In this document: positions 43,652 through 55,097 of the stretch, piece by piece
How positions within the stretch are numbered: position 1 is the stretch's first letter
Layout of the letters: every line of letters starts with the position of its first letter
NCBI GenBank assembly: GCA_013423325.1
Contig: BLJB01000184.1
Span: 62,001 to 126,000 of the forward strand
Reading direction: 5' to 3'
Source of the DNA: Usnea hakonensis
Lineage: Eukaryota; Ascomycota; Lecanoromycetes; Lecanorales; Parmeliaceae
Length of the DNA: 64,000 bases
The notes under the pieces: generated by a model
What the model saw: only the letters and a program-made list of their open reading frames with translations
Told to the model about the DNA's origin: nothing
Database searches by the model: none
Position numbers and translations under genes: made by a program

Positions 43652-44203
43652 GAGTGAAGTGTATATAGGGAAGAATAGCTATTATCAATGCTGATCTGAG
43701 TGCTTGGGGCGTCTGCAGATTAGTTGTGTTTCCGTTGCTGGTGAGTGACTAGATATAACGGTAGGCTTTGGTACTTACAGTACTGGTCCTGCTGCTGAGC
43801 GTTACAATCTGTAGTAGGGGAAAGGGCAAGAGATGCTCGACGTTCGTCTTGGGGGAGTCTATCTGATGTTTCTTCCAGAAACATGTCTCGTCAATCGGAC
43901 CATATTTGACATATTACCAATCACATCAAAAGTATGTTGGGAAGCCGTGCAACATGACTGCCATACGGGCAAATGGCACGGCACTTGAGGGAAGGTATAC
44001 TTGTAAGCATTTTTATCTCGAGCTAATTTTTCCGAGAGGCCCCAAGAAAAGGATTCGGCGCTCATCCATTGCAACAAGATCGATCGTCCAAGCGGCCAGG
44101 GAGCATAAAATATCGAAAACAAAAGCAAGAACGCCATTCCGATTCCTTCATCAGCCATTGCCCCACCTGCAAGCCCGCTCGGTTCGCAGACCGTTCCTTT
44201 CAA
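43652..44203. other. Convergent intergenic spacer
   Basis: 3' flanks of AIM18 and the secreted-protein gene. Nothing recognised. Confidence 0.5.
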
Positions 44204-45123
44204 CTACGAAGCGGCCGGACAGACAGGACTGCCCGGCCACGGGTCGCTCTCCGTATCCGTGCAGCACTGAAACTCGATTTCATTCGACGCGTCGTTCATG
44301 GCGCCGGATTGCTTTGCGGGGAAAATGGCGTTCCAGGGGAGGACTTGGTTCTGGTACTTGATGTCGTTGGCATCGCAGTCGGACATGAGCACGTCGTAGC
44401 CGCCGTAGGACTTTGTGCCTGTGAGCGAGTAGCTGTATTGGTAGTATTGGAGGCCCCAGGTGATTGTGTCGTTGGTGCCGCTGCCTGTGTTTGAAGGGCA
44501 CTGTGATGGGAGGGTTAGCGGTTGCTCTTGTTTCAATATGTTTGTTCGTTGAGGGGGGTGGTGTGACGAAAGCCTCTGGTTTTCAAGCACTGGTGTTTTT
44601 GAGGCTGAGGGAGTCAAACAGGGTCTCATAAGGCTACTGACAATCGTGTTTACAGCGGTGGCTGTGCCCATCATGATACTAATTGAAAAGGACGGGGTAA
44701 AGCCAATGCCGAGTGTGACGAGCTTCTCCGCATCGCTGGATATCTCGTAAGTATGATATTAGAGAAAGTATTGGGGGCTATCACTGACGCCGAAAATTCG
44801 AATGCCCCTCCGATGGTGTATGTAGTTGAGACTGACCACTGATTGGAGAATGACGCTTCGCCTGCAAACGAATTGTGCTTAATTCACGACTTTGGAACCA
44901 ACCGCGCTGCCTTACCTCCGTTTGGGTTGGCGTCAGATCTGGCACCGGCGACGAGATATGGCCCTTGCTTAAGTTTGACTGCCGTCGAGACTGCGAGCAC
45001 TGGGGGACTACATGTCCCATCAGCTCCTTTGGTCTCTGGCCGTGGTCGTGGAGCCGCAAATGCAGTCCCGCTCAGACTGAGAATCAATGAGACGGATGTT
45101 AGTAGATTTAGTGTGGAATGCAT
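44204..45123 (-). CDS. Small secreted protein, hypothetical
   Basis: Four exons: 44916-45123, 44789-44861, 44642-44735 and 44204-44500, giving about 223 aa. The N-terminus is a clear signal peptide (MHSTLNLLTSVSLILSLSGTAFA, then APRPRP). The mature part has few cysteines (DGTCSPPV, CPSNTG, SDCDAND, FQCC, VCPAAS), consistent with disulfides. Its last part, TITWGLQYYQYSYSLTGTKSYGGYDVLMSDCD, is Tyr/Ser-rich. Exon 2 can end at GTCAGT (used here; canonical acceptor CCAG). The exact end of exon 3 is uncertain, because GTAAAC (at 44653) and GTCAGT (at 44641) are both in phase. No family recognised; it could be a cell-wall protein or effector-like secreted protein. Confidence 0.72.
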
Positions 45124-46099
45124 TTTCGGTAATGTGCGTGGCTGAATAGTGAGAAAGCTCAGGAATTGATATCTCAGATTCAAGAATAGCTGTAGGGAAC
45201 GCGATCCATCTTGGGTTGTTGAGGAGCGGCAGCGCAACGTATATAGGGACATTCAAACAGGAACATAGCTTCGTCAAACAGCCTCTATCTGACCGCAAAA
45301 TTCAGATGATTCATGAAACCTCGAATCTGTGCCCCTTCCACTTCCCATGAAGTAAGAACCAAGAGAGACCATGTGATGCAAACTCACCAGACGGATTACA
45401 AGCTCGACCGCGAGCTCGCACCCTAAGTCACACGGCTTGAAGCCAATTGTACGAGTACTCCGTACATATGACGGGCATTGCTTGTCGATTAAGTCTGATA
45501 GTACAAGGTCTGTTCTAGTCATTCCTGATAGGGTTTGAGATGTGAAACGGCGGGCTCGGGGCGAAAGCGGCTCTTGAGAAGATGAATTTGGACTTGATCT
45601 ACATGATCAGTCGCTTAGAGTAAAATGGCCGATGAATCCCTCACAATTCACGCTACTACTAGTGAGCTGTATTTAGGTGGGGGAAGCCTTGCGGAATGCC
45701 TGTAGCCATTTCTCACAATTCAAAGAGATCTTGTTTCGTACTGGCCGGCCACCTGGCCCACCTCCATAGTCTTGCCGGTATTCTCAGCAAGCTGCCCCGA
45801 GTGGGTACGTATGAGTGCTCAGTAGACAGCAGAGGGATGGCATAAGGCGAGGAGGAAATCTCCCAATCATATCATGGTGGAGCGCGCACGTGTCGCCCTA
45901 TAGAGACTAGTCTGATACTCTGGTTGAGGATTCAGAGAACTAGGTATCTGCCGTAATCGAGGCGATCGAGAGTACAGAGATATCAGCCCATATGTTGAAG
46001 TTTGGGACTGACATTCGGTTGTCTCGCTCGAGCTGAAAAAAGAATCACATGCTAGCTCGCTTTGAAGGAGAGAGATTCACACGGTTCCTTTGCTTTCCC
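45124..46099. other. Intergenic region
   Basis: Between two minus-strand genes. Contains the ACTCCGTAC motif (45457-45465, within AGTACTCCGTAC). No gene supported. Confidence 0.5.
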
Positions 46100-47455
46100 T
46101 TACTGGGTTGTCATTGCTGGTTCGATAGTCCCGGCACACTCGCCGAATCCAACAAGGCCGCCTGCTTCACCTCCAGCCCAGCCCTTAAGCGTAATAGTAT
46201 CATAATCTTCAAGAAATGTCCTCTCGTCCCCACCCTGTAGCTTTATCTTATTCTTGCCATTCGCACTAAGCTCCAGCATACAACCGGACGTAGTGTCTGG
46301 CTCCGTTCCGCTCACCGTTCCTGATCCCAGCAGATCGCCCACTTGCATGGGACAGCCACCAGCTGTATGATGTGCCAACATTTGTGGAAAGGAAAAGAGG
46401 AGGTTCTTGCCGTTCGTGTGAGTAATCGTGGTCGACGTGCCCGACTTGGCTGCACCAATCGTTAGCTCATATGGACGTTATCCGTTGAAACGGGCCATAC
46501 TCGTTAACTCAACCTCTAGACTTAGATCATAAACATTGTCCTGCCTCTCTTCTCGGATGTATGGCAGGGACTCCTCCTCATTCTCAATTCCTTTGACCCG
46601 AAATGGCTCCAACGCATCCATCAGTACTACCCATCCGCTGACACTTGTTCCGAAATTCTTTGAGTTCAGTGGCCCAAGCGGTACCATTTCCCATCCCTGT
46701 ATGTCCCTTGCAGACCAATCATTCATCAGGACCAAGCCGAAGATACTATCTTCAGCTTCTCTGATTGACACGGGCTCCCCCATCTTATTGGCCTTGCACA
46801 CGAACGCACCAAGCTCAAGTTCAAAGTCCAGACGCTTCGATGGAATGAAGATTGGCATTGGCCTTTCAGCTGTCGGATCTTCTAGGACCTGACCGTGCGG
46901 CCTGCGGATTGAAGTGCCAGAGACAACGACTGAGGAAGCTCGGCCATGGTAGCCGACAGGCAGGTGCGTGTAATTGGGGTGTAGGGTATTGCCGATTCCA
47001 CGAATCAGGGCGGTAGAACTCTGAGCATGGTGTTTGCCAACGAAGAAGTCGGTATAGTCGCCGATGCGGAAGGGGAGGTGGGTCTTGACATCGCTTAGTG
47101 GGAAAAGGCCAATGTCATGAGGTTTTGTGAAACCCTCTGCAGGAGTGAATTTCGAGCCCTCGCGGAAAACCTTTTGTAGATAATGACGAACCTCCCGATG
47201 CACGGGACGCCCTAGCGCTGCGAAGTCATTCAGGACGGCTTGAGAGAATACTTGGAGGTGTGATGTGATGGCCGGACAGTCCGAGAAACCCTCACGGGAG
47301 GCGAAGACGGAGAGATCCAGGGCATGATTTCCAATTCCTACTCCGACATGAGGAGAAGATGATGCAGGTGTCGTAATTATTCCGAAAGGAATATTGTTAA
47401 GTGAGAAGTGAGACTTGGTGGTGATATCTAGCCAGGATCCATTAGTAGACGCCAT
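46100..47455 (-). CDS. fahA: Fumarylacetoacetase
   Basis: Two exons, 46501-47455 and 46100-46449, giving 434 aa, the normal family length. It hydrolyses fumarylacetoacetate to fumarate and acetoacetate, the last step of tyrosine/phenylalanine degradation. The FAH N-terminal domain (SLNNIPFGIITT... HVGVGIGNHALDLS) precedes the catalytic domain. Conserved segments include DYTDFFVGKHHA (metal Asp and catalytic His), LPVGYHGRASSVV, RLDFELELGAFV (metal Glu residues), VLMNDWSARDIQGWE (metal Asp) and GDLLGSGTVSGTE. It is divergent from a Zn2Cys6 transcription factor across a 417-bp spacer. In Aspergillus, fahA sits with hmgA and maiA in a tyrosine cluster, but those partners are not visible in this window. 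Confidence 0.96.
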
Positions 47456-47872
47456 TGCTTTGACTCTAAATGAGAGAGCCTGGTGCTCTGACGACTTGGT
47501 TCAGAAGGCTTGGAGTCTATCAAGTACGCCATCGCTATCAGAAACGGTTTCTCTCGTTTGTAGTAGTCAGCGCTAAAGTACTGGGTGCATTCTGTTGGTT
47601 GCATTGCAGAACAAGGGGATCCTCGGGAAGTTCGAATGAAGAATCGGTCGCCGACGCGACGCTGAGTCTTGGCAATCTTCGGCTAAGCTTTCCTTTGCTT
47701 TTTTTTTACCTTACTTTTACGGAGTACTCGCTTGCGATTACCCTTCTATCTCTAATCTCCACTTTTCTCGAGATTCATTCCCCTTGATATCCATACTGCC
47801 TGTCTTGCTGTCTTCAAATCTTGATCAAGACACATCTTTACACAAAGTTGGTATTCTCGTCAATGAATACTA
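47456..47872. promoter_or_regulatory. Divergent promoter region, fahA / Zn2Cys6 factor
   Basis: A 417-bp shared spacer. Contains ACCTTAC (about 47708) and TACGGAGTACT (about 47718-47728), a near-palindromic motif that recurs in other intergenic regions of the window. A short uORF (47863-47883) overlaps the transcription factor start. Confidence 0.5.
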
Positions 47873-47883
47873 ATGTCAAGTAA
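47863..47883 (+). promoter_or_regulatory. Overlapping upstream ORF at the C6 factor start
   Basis: An ATG at 47863 opens a six-codon frame that ends at TAA 47881-47883. It therefore overlaps the main start codon (47873) in another frame. If it is inside the mRNA, ribosomes must leak past it, which would lower translation of the regulator. Confidence 0.5.
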
Positions 47884-50444
47884 TGGTACTGCTCACGAGG
47901 AGCCGTCGGGGCGTGATGGTACGCCAGCATCCAAAAGGCGAAGAATAGCATTCTCTTGCTTTGACTGTCGACGTAGGAAGTTGAAATGTGATCGCCTATT
48001 TCCCTCCTGTACTCGATGTCAAAAGGGAGGACATCCTGAATCTTGTACTTATGATAGCGAGGCCATTGAATCGGCAACGACCCAATCCACAGGGGACGGG
48101 AACCGGACACATGGTTTTTCTGCAGAGAATAGTCATGGAGCTCCAAGAGCGGTCCCCAGACTCCCTTCAGTGGCCCGAAGTTTTGCTGCCGACGAAGGGC
48201 ACGAAGGGTATCCGCGAACTCATTCAGAAGACACCATTGCCAGGCTCTACGCTCAAGAAGAGCGGATCGCGCAACTTGAATGCAGAATTGTTGGCCTGGA
48301 GAAAGCCACACACGGTGCCAGAAGTCCAGGGCATACCCCAGCTGCTGAATCAAACTTACATTCGACACCTAGAGCACCTGTGGATAACGAAGCCATGATA
48401 TTTAGGGGCAGAAACTTCAAGACGCAGTTCTACGGAGCCAGTCATCCCACGAGCTATTTATCCCATGTATGATTCCCCAATCTTTTGCTTTGTGTGTTGC
48501 CACGCATGGACTCATTGCAGTAGCTCCCAGACTTGCGGCAATTTATGAAGAATATGCTTGTGCAAAATCAAGGGCTGGCGCCTGCTAGAAGAGAACTCAA
48601 GAATACCAAAATTAAAGGTCCTGGTCAAGAAGATAGTCTGCCAACTAATGACAAAGCTCTCACCAGTCTGCTGCCACAGAAGAAGATAGCGGACCGGCTA
48701 GTGCAAATTTATGTTGATAATCTAGAGTCCACCTATCGAGTTCTACACCTGCCATCGTTCAGGGTAGAGTACTCTGAATTCTGGAATGCTCCCCAAGAAG
48801 GTAGACCTGCGTTCGCTGCACTTCTGCTGTTGATCCTGGCAAGCACCTATTGCCTCAAGGAAAGGGAGTCGTCACTGTTCAGAGGCGACAGCTCGGTCGG
48901 ACGTGAGACTGCAATCATGTGGATACGAACTTGCGACTCGTGGTACGTACTTTCGGAGTCGACGATTTCCTTTGTGAATCTGATTATGAGTCTTGAGCTA
49001 TGTCTTGGGAGTATCCGATCTCCAACGTATTGCAAGGCTGGCTATATCTTGTCAAGAAAGAAAAACTGACCTCGAAATCATAAACAGGTTGATATCCCAG
49101 AGCCAGAAGCACACTAATATAGTCACATTTCAAATCCACTGCCTCTCTTTTGTGGCGAAACAGATGAATTCAGTCAAGCGTAAACGAACCTGGATATCAG
49201 CTGGAAATCTTTTGAGACTTGCGTTGTCTAGTGGTCTTCATCGAGATGCCGAAATAGTCAATCGCCGTCATGGCACACCATCTTCTAAGAGAGTCTCAGC
49301 TTTCGACCAAGAAATGCGGAGGCGCATATGGGCTACCATTTCAGAGTTGCAATTGCAAGCGGCATTTGATAGAGGAATGCCGGCCATGATGGGGGATCTT
49401 GTCGAGGACTGCGGCCCGCCTTTGAACCTTGAGGACGGAGAATTTGACCCTTTAGCAGAGCAGCTGCCGGAGCCGCGGCCAGTCGCACAGTACACAGGTT
49501 CGTCTTTTCATTGTCTTTCTCGATCAAGTTGGTCCTTACGACTCGAGATTGTGTCCATGATCAACGGGCCACACGCCCAAATAGCGTACGAAGATGTACT
49601 ACGTTACGATAAACATATCATGCAGCATCTGGACGAAATTCCGCAATGGAGTGGCCAATCCTGCTTGGCCTCGAGAGTGCTCCTACAGCTTCAATTGCAC
49701 ATGCTCTTGCTTTTCCTTCACAGGCCTTACGCACGAGAAGAGGCGCGAAGTTCCCGCTACGACTTCTCTGCTATTATGCATCTCAGAAGTGCACTAAATA
49801 TTCTCGATCTACACCACCAGCTCACGAGCATTGGCAATAGCTTCCTATGTCTGTTCAGGAATGACATCTTTAGTGCGGCACTGAGTATCTGTTATAACTA
49901 CTCTGTCTCGGAACCTAACCCAGGTGAGCTTTCCATAGTTCCAACAGCCTTCAAATATCTTATGTACTGCATTCAGACCAAAACCTATCTGCTCGAACTT
50001 CAACCAAACAGTTGAGCAGCGATCCACTCCCATATTTAGAGAAAGCTCTCGACTCGATCGGAGACAAAATCATGTGTGTAGGTGTTGGACTACAAGAATA
50101 CTACTGTGTATGCGCGATTATTGGCCTGCTCAAGAAGAAGCAGTCGGTAGAGAACTCAAGATATGAGGAGCAGAAGGCTGCCTACCGACTTACTCAGATG
50201 ACCCAAAAGCTCCTGTCTCTGCAGGACAATTATTCTGCAGCAGCTACTTTGGCAAGTCTGCCTCACATGGTAAGTATCTGTTAAAGTGCGCCAAATTGTC
50301 AGAAGATGGACACTGAGTATTACTGCATAGCCGTATTCAACTTCCACTGGTCTCTTTAGCAACAGCAATGGCCACGGGATCGGACTGAGTGAGCACTTGA
50401 ATGGCACCGCTGTTCCCGAGGTAGTAACCTCTCATTACCGTTGA
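47873..50444 (+). CDS. Zn2Cys6 (C6) fungal transcription factor
   Basis: Five exons are proposed: 47873-48466, 48524-48942, 49088-49923, 50040-50269 and 50331-50444, about 730 aa. The binuclear cluster near residue 29 has all six cysteines (CFDCRRRKLKCDRLFPSCTRCQ...ESC). It is followed by a basic linker and a likely dimerisation coiled coil (ARLYAQEERIAQLECRIVGLEK). The fungal_trans middle homology region follows: LPQKKIADRLVQIYVDNLESTYRVLHLPSFRVEYSEFW, QKHTNIVTFQIHCLSFVAKQ, and EMRRRIWATISELQLQAAFDRGMP. The junctions at 48943-49087 and 49924-50039 are the least certain. It lies head-to-head with fahA, so a role in tyrosine catabolism like Aspergillus fumigatus HmgR is a reasonable inference, not shown by sequence alone. 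Confidence 0.85.
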
Positions 50445-50889
50445 CATATCGTATGTACTGATAGCGGCGGTACTTAGGCTTTTGACCAAGGCCTTGAAGG
50501 CTTAGATCTCACCGACATTACTGGATGGGACCTAGAGACGTTCTGGAATTTTTAGGTTCTATGATCTTGTTGCTTCAGAGCTACTACCCAGAGCTTGATA
50601 CATGTGCGTGAAAGGCTCGTCCGAGCTCGGACGCGACATCTTGAATGGAGGACGGCAAGATATGTACTCGTACGAGGTCCTAAGTCCGACGACCGCCTCG
50701 GCCCCGAGTTTGACTGAGAGTTGCTCTTGCAATACATATATCGGCTTCAAACCCTTCTCAAGTCCAAATTGTTGACTACTATAAGTGCCTTGAGAGGATT
50801 ACTTCACTGCAAACGACTGTATAAAGCCTTCTTTCGCTCTCGACCGAATCTTTCCATCAATCCAAACAACAAAGCACTCATCTGCCATC
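50445..50889. other. Intergenic spacer
   Basis: Promoter of the O-methyltransferase gene; no coding support. Confidence 0.5.
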
Positions 50890-51692
50890 ATGCCTGCCCC
50901 AAGCACTACACAGGTGACCTATGACACCGACCCCCGCTGGACTGCTATCGATGCCTACACAATGTCCCACCTGCACCCTCCTTCCCGTCCGAACCACGCC
51001 GTTCTAGCTCAAACCCTCGAAGCCACAAAAAGTCAAGGCCTCCCAGAGATCGCCTCCCCTCCTCCCCAGGGTAAGTTCTTCGCCCTGCAATGCCGCGCGC
51101 TCGGCGTCAAACACGCTCTCGAACTCGGCACCTTGGGCGGCTACTCCGCCATCTGGCTCGCTACCGAAAACCCCACCATGACCGTCACAACCATCGAATT
51201 CAACCCCCATCACGCAGACGTCGCTCGCGCCAACATCCGCGCCGCGGGCGTCGCTGACCGCGTCAACGTCATCCTCGGCGCGGGCGTGGACGTGCTGCCT
51301 CGGCTCTGTGCGGAAATCGAAGCGGGCGAGCGGGAGAGGTTCGGCTTCACGTTTATCGATGCGGATAAGTTGAATAATTACAATTACTTTGATTGGGCGG
51401 TCAAGATGAGTCTGCCGCGGGCGTGCATTTGCGTGGATAATATTGTGGCGCTGGGGAAGTTGGCGATGGAGGAGGAGGCGGTGGGGGATGTTATGGTGAG
51501 GGGGGGGAGGGAGTGTGTGGAGAGGGTGGGTATGGATCAGAGGGTTGAGGCGACGGTGTTGCAGACTGTTGGGGAGAAGATGTATGATGGGTATGTTTGT
51601 GATTCGCTTTTTTTATTTATGCACCCTGTGGAAGAGCGGTGAGGGCGGTGCTGACGGATGTTTCTAGGTTTTTGGTGGCTGTTGTTAAGTGA
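50890..51692 (+). CDS. O-methyltransferase, caffeoyl-CoA/catechol type
   Basis: Two exons, 50890-51590 and 51668-51692, giving 241 aa. The SAM-binding motif I is VKHALELGTLGGYSAIWLA (residues about 74-92). It is followed by the acidic ribose-binding position (TIEFNPHHADVARANI) and the metal/substrate motif FTFIDADKLNNYNYFDWAV. CVDNIVALGK follows, and the typical end DGFLVAVVK is recovered only by splicing the last nine codons. Members methylate catechol-like hydroxyls with a divalent metal. The substrate here is unknown; small phenolics are likely. The sense strand switches from C-rich to G-rich near 51290. Convergent with the PARP gene (229 bp apart). Confidence 0.92.
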
Positions 51693-51921
51693 GACGGGTG
51701 AAGGCCCGGGTGAGACGGAGAAGGGGGAAACGGGAAGAGAATTTCTGGGCTTCATGAGCGGTGAAGATGCGGATGTCATTACACGTCTGTTTTTTTCTTG
51801 TAGATCCGAGATCGAAAGTCTTTGGGCAATCCAAGATAATGCATACTTGATGCGCACAATGACAGATTTGACATCTATGGTTGATGTAGGTACCCAAGGT
51901 AAGAATAACCCATCCATCCAT

Positions 51922-53835
51922 CTACATGCCCACTCGGAAAAGATATCTCATCCGCAACTGCGCAACATCATACGCAATATACCTAAACCCCACCAGTCAG
52001 TCAGCCAGCCAGTCCCAATAAACATAAAAAAACATCCCAAGAAAAAAGAGAAAACCTCATACTCATTAAACATCAAATACCCCGTCGCCTTCGCCGCCTT
52101 ATTATCCCCCAACCCCTTCCCCACATCCGGCACACTCACCCCCTTCAAATCCCCATTGATAAACTCCCCGTCGACCCATCCCTGCGGCGCCGTCCGCCCG
52201 ACCCCGAGCGTCGCGATGGCGCCGTGCTGCTTGGCTTTTTCCTGCGCGGCGGAATCGCCCGTTGGGATCTCGTACATGGGTTTGCCGAGCTCGGCGTCGC
52301 AGAGGAGCAGCAGGCCCGTGTTGCCGGACATGCTGGCTGCGCAGTATTGAGCGGATTTGCTGGATACGTCGGCGAGGTAGATTCCCTGGGTTTGGGAGGG
52401 TTAGTGGGTTAGTAAGGGGGAGGGGGGGGGGGTTTGGATAGGGATGGGGTGAAGGATTTGGGGGGAAGAAGAAGAGAGGGGGCGCACCTTTCCGAAGGCG
52501 TATCCGTTCACGGGTGCTTCGGGCGGGGCGATGCGCAGGCCTTGGGACAGGATGCCGCCGAAGTTTGTGGTGCGAGAGCCATGCCATAGTAAGCGCCTGT
52601 CGTTTTTGCGGAGTTTGGCGAATTCGGATTTGGCGAAGCGGTCCCGTTCGCCGGCGCGGTCGATGCGGAAAATGTCTTCGAGGCGGTAGCGGATGCCGTG
52701 GCTTGTTCCCGAGGATTTGATGAGGTAGTCGGCCAGGGCCTTGTACTCGGACGACTTGTGGTCCAGAGGGGTCATCTCGTTCATGTTGAGTTCTTGGAAG
52801 CGTTTGTCGAGGAGGTTGACGTTTTCGGCGTCCTTGTCTTTGTCGCCTGTGGTCTTCATGATCTGGTTGGCAACTTCCATGTCGGTGAGGGTGTCGAGCA
52901 TGGCGATTTCGGCGCGGAGAAGGTCGTTGTTGTCGATCAGTGGGGGTCGGCTGCGGCCGAACTCATGGGGGATGGTAGAGTAGTACTTGTTGGAAAAGTC
53001 CTCAATGGCTTCGTCTTGCGACATATTGTGCTTGTTTTGGGCCAGGCTGGGATGCTTGATTAGACTGGCCAGTTCGTTCAGATGTTCAAAGCCCGTTTTT
53101 AAGGTAGCTTTGGACAGCTTTCCCAGCGGCAATTTGTTTGCATTGTAACCAATTTGCTCAAGTACGGCATTGAAATGGTTCGAATTGAAGATTAGCTCCA
53201 TTAGTCGTTGAGTCTGGCGTGGAAGCTTGCTTTCAATCTTGTCCTCATCGACTTCATCCTTCACCTGGTTTTCGGTCTCGTCGTCGTCATCTTCGTAATT
53301 CTTCTCCAAAAATGTATACTTGCCTTTTTTGGCAGGCTCGGATCGCTCGTCCCATTTGTGACCGGACTTGTCCTTGAATTTCTTGTCGAATTCTTTTCGA
53401 GCGCCGTCTAGGTCAAGCGGACCCATGGTTTTCACTTGACCATATTCCCCAACACGCCCCCAGCGGGTATGGGCGTAGTATTGGTCGTCGTCATTGTACA
53501 GAAGCTGAAGTCGATAGAACTTGTTATTGTTCCCACCAATGTTTGTTTGGTTCAGAGAGGCATCGAATATGATCCCATCATCGTCGACGTAGACCTTAGC
53601 GTCTCCTACATCATTGAGTTCGTCAGGTTCGCTGGGGTATTTGGGTAAAAAGGCCTCAATCGGAAGTATAGCCTTGCCAACATTTTTACAAAACAGGCTT
53701 GAGCTTACCTTCTTTGAAGCCTTCGTCAATTGGCACATTGATATCATGAGAGACAGCTTTTTGACCATCCTGTTTTGCTTGTTTTGCTTTGCCGTTGCTG
53801 GCTTGCTTCTTTGTGCTCTTGCGTTTGGCAGGCAT
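51922..53835 (-). CDS. Poly(ADP-ribose) polymerase
   Basis: Four exons, 53709-53835, 52488-53605, 52063-52385 and 51922-51982, giving 542 aa. A Lys-rich N-terminus (MPAKRKSTKKQASNGKAKQAKQ) serves as likely NLS and DNA contact. A WGR domain follows at about 50-150 (NNKFYRLQLLYNDDDQYYAHTRWGRVGEYGQ). The PARP regulatory helical domain is at about 190-320. The catalytic domain shows the H-Y-E triad: His in LLWHGSRTTNFGGIL, Tyr in GIYLADVSSKSAQY, and Glu in NEYIAYDVAQLRMRYLF. All three are intact, so it should transfer ADP-ribose from NAD+. The codon of the catalytic Glu is split by the last intron (GA|G). No BRCT domain is present, unlike Aspergillus PrpA as I recall it, so the layout is PARP2/3-like. 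Confidence 0.94.
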
Positions 53836-55097
53836 GGTGATGCAGTATGAGTACAAGACGGTACAGAAAGAGAGTAAAACAATTCCAGTGATCAAGGAAA
53901 AGTTAAGAAAGGACTGTTGACAGGTGTCAATTGAGCTTTAGAGCGGAGAGGGAACACATGGGATTTATAGAGTGCGGACTCTTCAGCCGTAGTCACTAAT
54001 GCAAGCAAGTCAAGCTACCTTGACAAGGTGCGGGGCTGTAGGCAACACACGCCAACCCAAAGACAAGATGAAGCCAGAATTCAGGCATCTTTCACCAAAA
54101 TGACACGCTATCACGTGGATTTTAGGCATCATAGCACCATGAACTAGCCCTCACGTCCTTGGACCTCTCATTTCCATGAATGCAGCGACGGAAGGTGAGG
54201 GACGATAAGACGGTTTTAGGCACCACCAGGCTTTGGACCTTTCGAGTTTAGGGCCGGATGTTTTGATGGGTTGCCCCTAAGCAGCGCTATAGCCGGCTAG
54301 ACCTCGGGCGATACTTCCTGCTAGAGTTGGCAGTCATTTCTACTCCGTACAATTTCTGGGAACCCGCATCGTACTCGTTGAAAATTTCCTAACATTTGTG
54401 AGACTCATCTCGTGACGGCATGGACATGTCATTGTTGCAAGAGTTCTCTGTTTGAATCATCCTGGCTAGGACCCCTACTGGCCTTTGACAGCTAGCGACT
54501 CTTAGGTAACAGCTGTAGAAGATCAATATGTATCCAAGAGGCTGCACCAAGCCTTCTTTGACCATGATAAGATTCCAACACTACTAATAGCATCAATTCG
54601 ACCTGTAAACATCAGTAGCCATGATTGAACAAGAGGTATCTGAGCCGCCGCATGTACACCAGTAACGTCGGAGAAGTCAAATGAAGGGAGCAGCCGCAAC
54701 ATCATCTCTTCTCCGAAGCTCAGCACAAGGCGTGAGACATCAATGAAAAGTAGAAGGCCATCAAAAATTGCGCGGTTGAGGTACCCGAAGATAACTCAAT
54801 GCTTCTTGCCGCCGCGATGTGCAATGCAGGGCTCAAAACATAGACAGAGGCATTCTTGATCGCCCCGCCTACCACAAGGTAAGTATGAAGAAAGGAAATC
54901 TTTGGGCGGGATGAAGAAGTTTATATACCCGTTGGTTTGTTAGCGCTGCGCTAACGAATCACCTCTGCTACCCGGCTCTGGTGCACAATTCACTCTTTTT
55001 GAGTCAGACGATATTTGTCTAAGGGGTCTTTGTATCGATCATGCGATAACACGGCTAAGTTTTGCTGGTATATTCCATAACAGCAGTATTCAACATC
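53836..55097. other. Divergent intergenic region
   Basis: 1.26 kb between the PARP gene (minus) and the Nnt1-like gene (plus). Holds a CACGTG E-box (54112-54117) and an ACTCCGTAC motif (54342-54350). A minus-strand frame at 54523-54726 lacks family resemblance. Confidence 0.5.

Noticed and set aside
44742..44788. A shorter intron with acceptor ACGAG in the secreted-protein gene
   Set aside because: In phase, but GTCAGT with CCAG is a canonical pair and gives an equally open frame.
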